Origin: Lachnospiraceae bacterium UBA7179 | Lineage (GTDB): Bacteria; Bacillota; Clostridia; Lachnospirales; Lachnospiraceae | NCBI GenBank assembly: GCA_002491195.1 | Contig: DKVL01000072.1 | Span: 1 to 47,882 of the forward strand | Length of the DNA stretch: 47,882 bases | Direction of reading: 5' to 3' | Program-made: the position numbers and the translations under genes | The notes under the pieces: generated by a model | The model's database searches: none | What the model saw: the letters and a program-made list of their open reading frames with translations, nothing else | Told to the model about the DNA's origin: nothing | Shown: piece by piece, positions 43,259 through 47,882 of the stretch | Numbering within the stretch: position 1 is the first letter of the stretch | Layout: each line of letters starts with the position of its first letter

Positions 43259-44662
43259 CTACCCGTTTGCCACGATATTCTGCAGCCAGATTCCCTTTTT
43301 GACCAATATGAATCCAATAATACATTTGATGATATCCCCAAGCTGCACCATCGCGTACACCGCTATAACCGGAAGCGCAGTGTAGTGGCTGAGCGTGAAG
43401 GCGATCACAACACTCACACACCAGATAAACACACTGTCAAACAGGAATGTAATGATCGTCTTACCACCCGAGCGCAGCGTGAAGTAAGACGCATGCAGGA
43501 AAGCGTTCTGCGGCATGAAGAGCGCCGTGACCATAATAAAATATTTCGCAAGCAGCCGCGCCTCGTCATTGATCTTGTACAGCCCCGGAAACAGCGGCGC
43601 CAGAAGAAACATGACAAGCGCTACACCAGTACAGCACATCACCGAAAAGGCGATCATCTTGTTGTCTGTATCTCTCGCCTCCTTCATCTTTCCAGCCCCG
43701 AGAAGCTGTCCTACAATGATCGCGACCGAATCCCCCAACGCGATGAACACAATATTGAACACATTGTTGATCGTATTGGAGACATTTAACCCGGCAACGA
43801 CATTCAGGCCGCGGACAGAATAGCACTGCGTCAGCATTGCCATTCCCGCTGCCCACAATGTCTCGTTGAACAGGAGCGGACTCCCTTTCCTGATAATCTT
43901 AAAAGCCAGTTTCCTCGGAACCTTCAATGTCTTGTAAAGTCCCGCCACAAAAGAATAGACCGCTTGCTCTCCATGACTCTTCCTGTGAACTCCGATCACC
44001 GTGATCAGCATTTCCACATACCGGGAGAGAACTGTCGCGATCGCAGCGCCGCTCACTCCAAGCGCTGGTGCGCCAAATTTTCCATAAATTAAAATATAGT
44101 TAAACACCAGATTTACAATAACAGCTGCTATTCCTGCTTTCATAGGCAGCAATGTCTGGCCGCACTCGCGCAGTGTACTTGAATAAATTTGTACCGCCGC
44201 AAAAGCCGGTAAGCCAATCAGCATTATTTTCAGATACTTTTCCCCATGAAAGAGTGTCTCTGCAATGCTCTCTGCCGAACCCTCTCCTTTCAGATAAGCT
44301 CCGATCAACGTTGTGCCAAACCCTAAAAAAAGAACAGCTGTCAACGTCGTGATAATTGTTACCATCCACAGTTTAAACCGCATTGTCTGGCGCACGCCCT
44401 CGTGATTTCCCTGTCCGAAATACTGCGCCGTAAAGATTCCCGCACCAGACACGCCCCCAAATATACACAGATTATAGACAAAAATCAGCTGATTGACAAT
44501 CGCCACTCCCGACATCTGCTCTGTGCCAACCTGCCCGATCATAATGTTATCAAGGAGACTGACAAAGTTCGTAATTCCATTCTGAATCATGATCGGCACT
44601 GCAATCATGAGTACCATCTTGTAAAAGTCCCTGTCCCCGATGAACTTTGAACGCAGCTTCAT
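43259..44662 (-). CDS. MATE family efflux transporter
   Basis: A 467-residue multidrug/toxin extrusion-type transporter with about twelve membrane helices in two related halves. MIAVPIMIQNGITNFVSLLDNIMIGQVG near the start and GVSGAAIATVLSRYVEM are typical. It exports cationic compounds using an ion gradient; the substrate is unknown. ATG 44662 has GGAGG 5 nt upstream; the frame extends to 44983 but that part overlaps the divergent nitroreductase gene and is not coding. Confidence 0.92.
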   Translation of the reverse strand: MKLRSKFIGDRDFYKMVLMIAVPIMIQNGITNFVSLLDNIMIGQVGTEQMSGVAIVNQLIFVYNLCIFGGVSGAGIFTAQYFGQGNHEGVRQTMRFKLWMVTIITTLTAVLFLGFGTTLIGAYLKGEGSAESIAETLFHGEKYLKIMLIGLPAFAAVQIYSSTLRECGQTLLPMKAGIAAVIVNLVFNYILIYGKFGAPALGVSGAAIATVLSRYVEMLITVIGVHRKSHGEQAVYSFVAGLYKTLKVPRKLAFKIIRKGSPLLFNETLWAAGMAMLTQCYSVRGLNVVAGLNVSNTINNVFNIVFIALGDSVAIIVGQLLGAGKMKEARDTDNKMIAFSVMCCTGVALVMFLLAPLFPGLYKINDEARLLAKYFIMVTALFMPQNAFLHASYFTLRSGGKTIITFLFDSVFIWCVSVVIAFTLSHYTALPVIAVYAMVQLGDIIKCIIGFILVKKGIWLQNIVANG

Positions 44663-44741
44663 AACTTCCTCCTTTGCTTTCCTCTTTTCCTTTCCATGTG
44701 AATCTTTTCTATCATACCATTGTTTTGCTGGAAATACAAGC

Positions 44742-44770
44742 TTGTCGTTGTACCCGCAATGTCGTATAAT
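44742..44770 (+). promoter_or_regulatory. Promoter of the nitroreductase gene
   Basis: TTGTCG (44742-44747), a 17-bp spacer and a perfect TATAAT (44765-44770) lie about 100 bp before the ATG at 44872. Confidence 0.65.
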
Positions 44771-44871
44771 ATTCAGTAGCATTATTACTATATAGAATGG
44801 AGGAGGAAAATTTCCTCTGCTCCTGCAAGGGCAGTCGCATTTTTCTTCAAAAAACAAGGAGGAAATGAACA

Positions 44872-45402
44872 ATGAGCAATGTAATCGATGTAATCCAAAA
44901 ACGCAGTTCCACAAGGGGATACACTCCCGAACCACTGACAGAAGAAGAACGAAACACCCTGCTTCACGCCGGGCTGCAGGCACCTACTGCCGCAAACAAA
45001 CAGGAGATTCATTTTACAGTATTAAACGGTGACAATCCTATCTTAAAAGAACTCGAGGATGAAAAGAACCGCCTGCGCGGTCTGACGGCTCAGACACATA
45101 ATTTTTACTACGAAGCGCCCACTGTCATCGTGCTGAGTGCGGACAGCACCTACAAGTGGAGTCCGCTTGACGCTGGTATCGCTGTGGAAAATATGGCTCT
45201 TGCTGCAGAAGAACTCGGTCTGGGCAGTCTGATCATCGGCTGCATCTATGATGCCCTGCGCGGAGAAAAGAAGGACTACTTCTCAAAAGCCCTGCAATTT
45301 CCGGCACAGTACGAATATGAGATTGCCATTGCATTTGGTCATAAGGCTGTCACCAAAGAACCACACACTTATGATCTGCAGGCACAAGTGACATATTTAT
45401 AA
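44872..45402 (+). CDS. Nitroreductase family protein
   Basis: A 176-residue FMN-dependent oxidoreductase of the short clostridial nitroreductase type. RSSTRGYTPEPLTEEE (FMN phosphate-binding Arg), GLQAPTAANKQ, DAGIAVENMALAAEELGLGS and IAFGHKA are the usual blocks. It reduces nitro compounds or quinones with NAD(P)H; the natural substrate is unknown. AAGGAGG precedes the start. It lies between two MATE exporters, which might suggest a shared xenobiotic response, but it has its own promoter. Confidence 0.92.
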   Translation: MSNVIDVIQKRSSTRGYTPEPLTEEERNTLLHAGLQAPTAANKQEIHFTVLNGDNPILKELEDEKNRLRGLTAQTHNFYYEAPTVIVLSADSTYKWSPLDAGIAVENMALAAEELGLGSLIIGCIYDALRGEKKDYFSKALQFPAQYEYEIAIAFGHKAVTKEPHTYDLQAQVTYL

Positions 45403-45425
45403 TACTTCCACATTATCTAAGCAGG

Positions 45426-45496
45426 ATCATAAAATTTTCATAATAAAAATTTCTCAAAAATCATCTCTTGACAAATCCAAAAATTTTATGATAATA
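45426..45496 (+). promoter_or_regulatory. Promoter of the MATE-kinase gene with 13-bp inverted repeat
   Basis: TTGACA (45468-45473), 17 bp and GATAAT (45491-45496) form a strong promoter. A perfect 13-bp inverted repeat, ATCATAAAATTTT at 45426-45438 and AAAATTTTATGAT at 45481-45493, brackets it, the right arm covering the -10. This could be a two-site operator allowing looping, or a DNA cruciform. Confidence 0.65.
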
Positions 45497-45517
45497 TGCT
45501 AACGTCGAACAGCAAAA

Positions 45518-45557
45518 AGAGCGTAGAATCACGACAATTCTGCGCTCTTCTTTTTTC
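45518..45557 (+). terminator. Promoter-proximal terminator in the MATE-kinase leader
   Basis: A 13-bp stem (AAGAGCGTAGAAT / ATTCTGCGCTCTT, one wobble, 7-nt loop) followed by CTTTTTT lies only about 15 nt after the predicted transcription start and about 100 bp before the gene. It is well placed to be an attenuator that must be read through, or to end a roughly 50-nt small RNA. Confidence 0.75.
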
Positions 45558-45655
45558 TCTGATGCAACAGAAAATGTTTGTTCTTCGCAGTTTTCAGGCA
45601 GCTTTCCCTCCGATAAAGACTCCAAAATTTTATTTTTTCGAGGAGGAATTTCATT

Positions 45656-47656
45656 ATGAATCAGTCAGAAAACAGTCAATTTCTGGGGACTGAAAAAATC
45701 GCAAAGCTGATGCTGAAATTTTCGATTCCCTGTGTGCTATCCCTTCTGGTAAGCGCACTCTACAACATTGTAGACCAGATTTTTATCGGTAACAGTGAGC
45801 TGAGCGCTCTCGGCAACGCGGCGACCGGCGTGGTGTTCCCGATCTTCATTATCGCACAGGCATTTGCATGGTGCTTCGGCGACGGCTGCGCAGCCTATCT
45901 AAGCATCTGCCAGGGCCGGAAAGACACACAGTCTGCCCACAAATCCATTGGCACTGGTATTGTCATGACACTTCTTGCAAGCCTTGTGCTGATGGCGGTA
46001 TTTTTTCCGCTGAAAGTACAGCTTCTGACACTGTTTGGCGCATCGGAAAACAGCATTGGCATGGCAGTCGAATATTTCAATATCATCCTGGCATTTTTCC
46101 CGGTGTATATGTTGTCCAATATGATGAATGCAGTGATCCGCGCAGACGGCAGCCCGGCAGTCTCCATGCTCTCCATGCTCCTTGGCGCTGTCATCAACAT
46201 CATTTTAGATCCTGTATTGATCTTTGGTCTGCACTGGGGCATGACCGGAGCCGCGCTCGCGACGATTATCGGACAATGTGTATCGTTCCTTGTCAGCTTC
46301 ATCTATTTCTTCCGTACAAAGACTTTCCGGCTGACCGCAAAAAGTTTTATTCCTGATCTCAGAGCCTTTTCCAGCGCGTTGAAACTGGGTACTTCGTCCT
46401 TCATCACGCAGATGACCATCGTAATCATTTCCCTGGTCTGCAACATCATGCTCGCAAAGTACGGGGCAATGTCGCAATACGGCGTAGATATCCCGATTGC
46501 CATTATCGGCATTGAGAGCAAGGTTTTCACTGTTGTCATCAATCTGGTTGTCGGCATTGTGCTTGGGTGCCAGCCGATCATCAGCTACAATATCGGTGCC
46601 AGAAATTATGACAGAGTCAGGCAGTTGTACAAGTCGATTCTCCTATGTACGCTGATCATCGGCATCGCCTCCACACTGCTGTTTGAGTTGGATCCCGATG
46701 CGGTTGTCGGCATTTTCGGCACTCCGACAAACATTCCGAATCCTGAGGATTACTGGATTTTTGCGGAGAAGACCTTCCGCATTTTCCTCTCGCTTGTCAC
46801 TTTCACCTGCACGATTAAGATGACATCGATTTTCTTTCAGGCTGTAGGAAAACCAGTACAGGCAGTGATCTCCTCCATGATCCGGGATATCATCTGCTTT
46901 ATCCCGCTCATTCTCATCCTTCCCACGATGTATGGCATTGAGGGAATTTTGTTCGCTGCGCCTGCTGCCGACTTCATCGCCATGATTGTAGCAGCTTCCC
47001 TGACTGTCGCCTATATGCGGACATTAAAGAGCGAAGGTACATCTGTTGCTGAAAAGACTGCTGTGATCAGGGATACTCACAAGGGCGTGATCATCACGAT
47101 TGCGAGGGAACATGGTTCCTCTGGAAAACAGATTGGCAAGATGATTGCAGAGAGACTCGGAATACCATTCTATTATAAGGAAATGACAGCGCTCGCCGCA
47201 CAGGAGAGCGGACTGGACAAGGAATTTGTCTCCGACTTAAACGCCAACTCCCCCACATTAATGCACGATCTGTATCTGAGCACGAACGTGGTACAGCAGG
47301 CAGTGATCGCGCAGGAAAAGGTAATCCGCAAGATTGCGGACAGCGGCAGCTGCGTGATTGTCGGAAGAGCGGCCGATTATGTTCTGCGCGATTATCCCGA
47401 TGTCCTCAGAGTCTTTATCTATGCGCCAAAAGAATACAGGAAACGCCGCGTCATGGAAATCTATGGGGACAATCCGGATCAGGCGGATAAAAACATTCGC
47501 CGTTCCGATGAGGCGAGAGCCGCCTATTACAAGACAATCTCCGGAAATACCTGGGGAGAACGCAGAAATTATGAGCTGCTCGTGGACAGCTCTGTCGGAC
47601 TTGATACCTGTGCAAATATCATATGTGATTACATCGCATCTGCCCAGGCGACCTAA
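45656..47656 (+). CDS. MATE transporter fused to a cytidylate-kinase-like domain
   Basis: A 666-residue chain. Residues 1-450 are a complete twelve-helix MATE transporter of the MepA/DinF-like type (LVSALYNIVDQIFIG, FGDGCAAYLSICQGR, GSPAVSMLSMLLGAVINIILDP). Residues 476-666 form a cytoplasmic domain like the cytidylate-kinase-like family: VIITIAREHGSSGKQIGK, AERLGIPFYYKEMT, CVIVGRAADYVL, VFIYAPKEYRKRRV. The phosphate-loop region is GSSGKQ rather than the textbook GxxGxGKS, so true kinase activity is uncertain. GAGGAGG lies 8 nt upstream. The link suggests export gated by, or sensing, a nucleotide (inference). Confidence 0.9.
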   Translation: MNQSENSQFLGTEKIAKLMLKFSIPCVLSLLVSALYNIVDQIFIGNSELSALGNAATGVVFPIFIIAQAFAWCFGDGCAAYLSICQGRKDTQSAHKSIGTGIVMTLLASLVLMAVFFPLKVQLLTLFGASENSIGMAVEYFNIILAFFPVYMLSNMMNAVIRADGSPAVSMLSMLLGAVINIILDPVLIFGLHWGMTGAALATIIGQCVSFLVSFIYFFRTKTFRLTAKSFIPDLRAFSSALKLGTSSFITQMTIVIISLVCNIMLAKYGAMSQYGVDIPIAIIGIESKVFTVVINLVVGIVLGCQPIISYNIGARNYDRVRQLYKSILLCTLIIGIASTLLFELDPDAVVGIFGTPTNIPNPEDYWIFAEKTFRIFLSLVTFTCTIKMTSIFFQAVGKPVQAVISSMIRDIICFIPLILILPTMYGIEGILFAAPAADFIAMIVAASLTVAYMRTLKSEGTSVAEKTAVIRDTHKGVIITIAREHGSSGKQIGKMIAERLGIPFYYKEMTALAAQESGLDKEFVSDLNANSPTLMHDLYLSTNVVQQAVIAQEKVIRKIADSGSCVIVGRAADYVLRDYPDVLRVFIYAPKEYRKRRVMEIYGDNPDQADKNIRRSDEARAAYYKTISGNTWGERRNYELLVDSSVGLDTCANIICDYIASAQAT

Positions 47657-47664
47657 AATATCCC

Positions 47665-47697
47665 CCACCAGAAGCAATATATACTCCTGGTGGGGGA
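47665..47697 (+). terminator. Terminator of the MATE-kinase gene
   Basis: Stem CCCCCACCAG / CTGGTGGGGG with an AT-rich loop, followed by ATTTCT, just after the stop at 47656. Confidence 0.75.
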
Positions 47698-47781
47698 TTT
47701 CTCGCCCTCGTCTTATTCTTTCCCATCAGGCGCTTCTTTGGTGATGCGCTCGTCTCCCCATACAAACAGAACACCCATTCC

Positions 47782-47882
47782 TTGACATTTTTCTGTTTTG
47801 TGATATTATTTATTTAACATCTCCCTCAGGCCTCTGTGGAAACACACGCACACTTGAGGGCGTTTTGTTTATAAGGAGTAAT
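47782..47882 (+). promoter_or_regulatory. Promoter, leader hairpin and ribosome-binding site of a gene beyond the window
   Basis: TTGACA (47782-47787), a 16-bp spacer and TATTAT (47804-47809) are followed by a hairpin CCCTCA / TGAGGG (47823-47860) with GTTTTGTTT behind it, then AAGGAG at 47873-47878. The coding start must lie just outside. The layout repeats that of the MATE-kinase gene: promoter, early hairpin with T-rich tail, gene. Confidence 0.6.

Noticed and set aside
43259..44983. 574-residue start for the MATE transporter
   Set aside because: The N-terminal 107 residues lack membrane-transporter character and overlap the divergent nitroreductase gene; GGAGG marks the ATG at 44662.
45496..45693. 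65-residue leader peptide MLTSNSKKSVE before the MATE-kinase gene
   Set aside because: Its ATG lies at the promoter -10 and so outside the predicted transcript; there is no ribosome-binding site.

Overview
The window looks like a chromosomal segment of a Gram-positive anaerobe of the class Clostridia, most likely a Lachnospiraceae member. The reasons are strong GGAGG ribosome-binding sites nearly everywhere, an anaerobic class III ribonucleotide reductase, a clpC gene preceded by a small GntR regulator instead of ctsR-mcsAB, a BlaI/BlaR1 pair, a flagellin C-terminus, and heterodimeric ABC and MATE exporters. No species call is possible from sequence reading alone.

Layout. (1) Positions 1-2213 are the AT-rich right end of an integrated mobile element. 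A tyrosine recombinase is followed by two tail-to-tail, start-less C-terminal cassettes whose outer ends carry the same site in inverted orientation. One cassette is split by a small palindromic MITE-like insertion. The element ends at the 3' half of a tRNA-Trp gene (att site) with its terminator. (2) 2340-4517: a BlaI-type repressor and BlaR1-type M56 protease with two dyad operators. (3) 4502-23013, minus strand: housekeeping genes. These are an M18 aminopeptidase, radA, a small conserved protein, clpC with a GntR autorepressor, a purine cluster (purE-purM-purN-purD) ending in an SH3-domain membrane protein, an M29 aminopeptidase with a long N-terminal extension, small membrane proteins, pyrE, pyrF, and nrdD fused to a glutaredoxin-like domain behind a likely NrdR box. 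(4) 23028-31393, minus strand: a hybrid sensor kinase followed by an unusual glycosyltransferase-lipobox-TPR fusion, then a LacI regulator, malQ with a LacI-type operator inside its promoter, and a UDP-glucose-type dehydrogenase. (5) 31527-39178: an accessory region with a nuclease-helicase, an HPr-like protein without the phosphorylatable His, a headless flagellin carrying a beta-helix, a DUF4143-type AAA ATPase, and a chimeric relic of a HigB/HigA-ImmA toxin-antitoxin locus. (6) 39497-47656: exporters, namely an asymmetric heterodimeric ABC pair, a MATE transporter, a nitroreductase, and a second MATE transporter fused to a cytidylate-kinase-like domain behind a promoter-proximal terminator. 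A promoter, hairpin and ribosome-binding site for a further gene close the window.

The best candidates for something undescribed are the recombinase/inverted-cassette array at the tRNA-Trp att site, the MATE-kinase fusion with its attenuator-like leader, the glycosyltransferase-TPR fusion with a buried lipobox, and the headless beta-helix flagellin. All functions are inferred from motifs and remembered family features; no database search was run.
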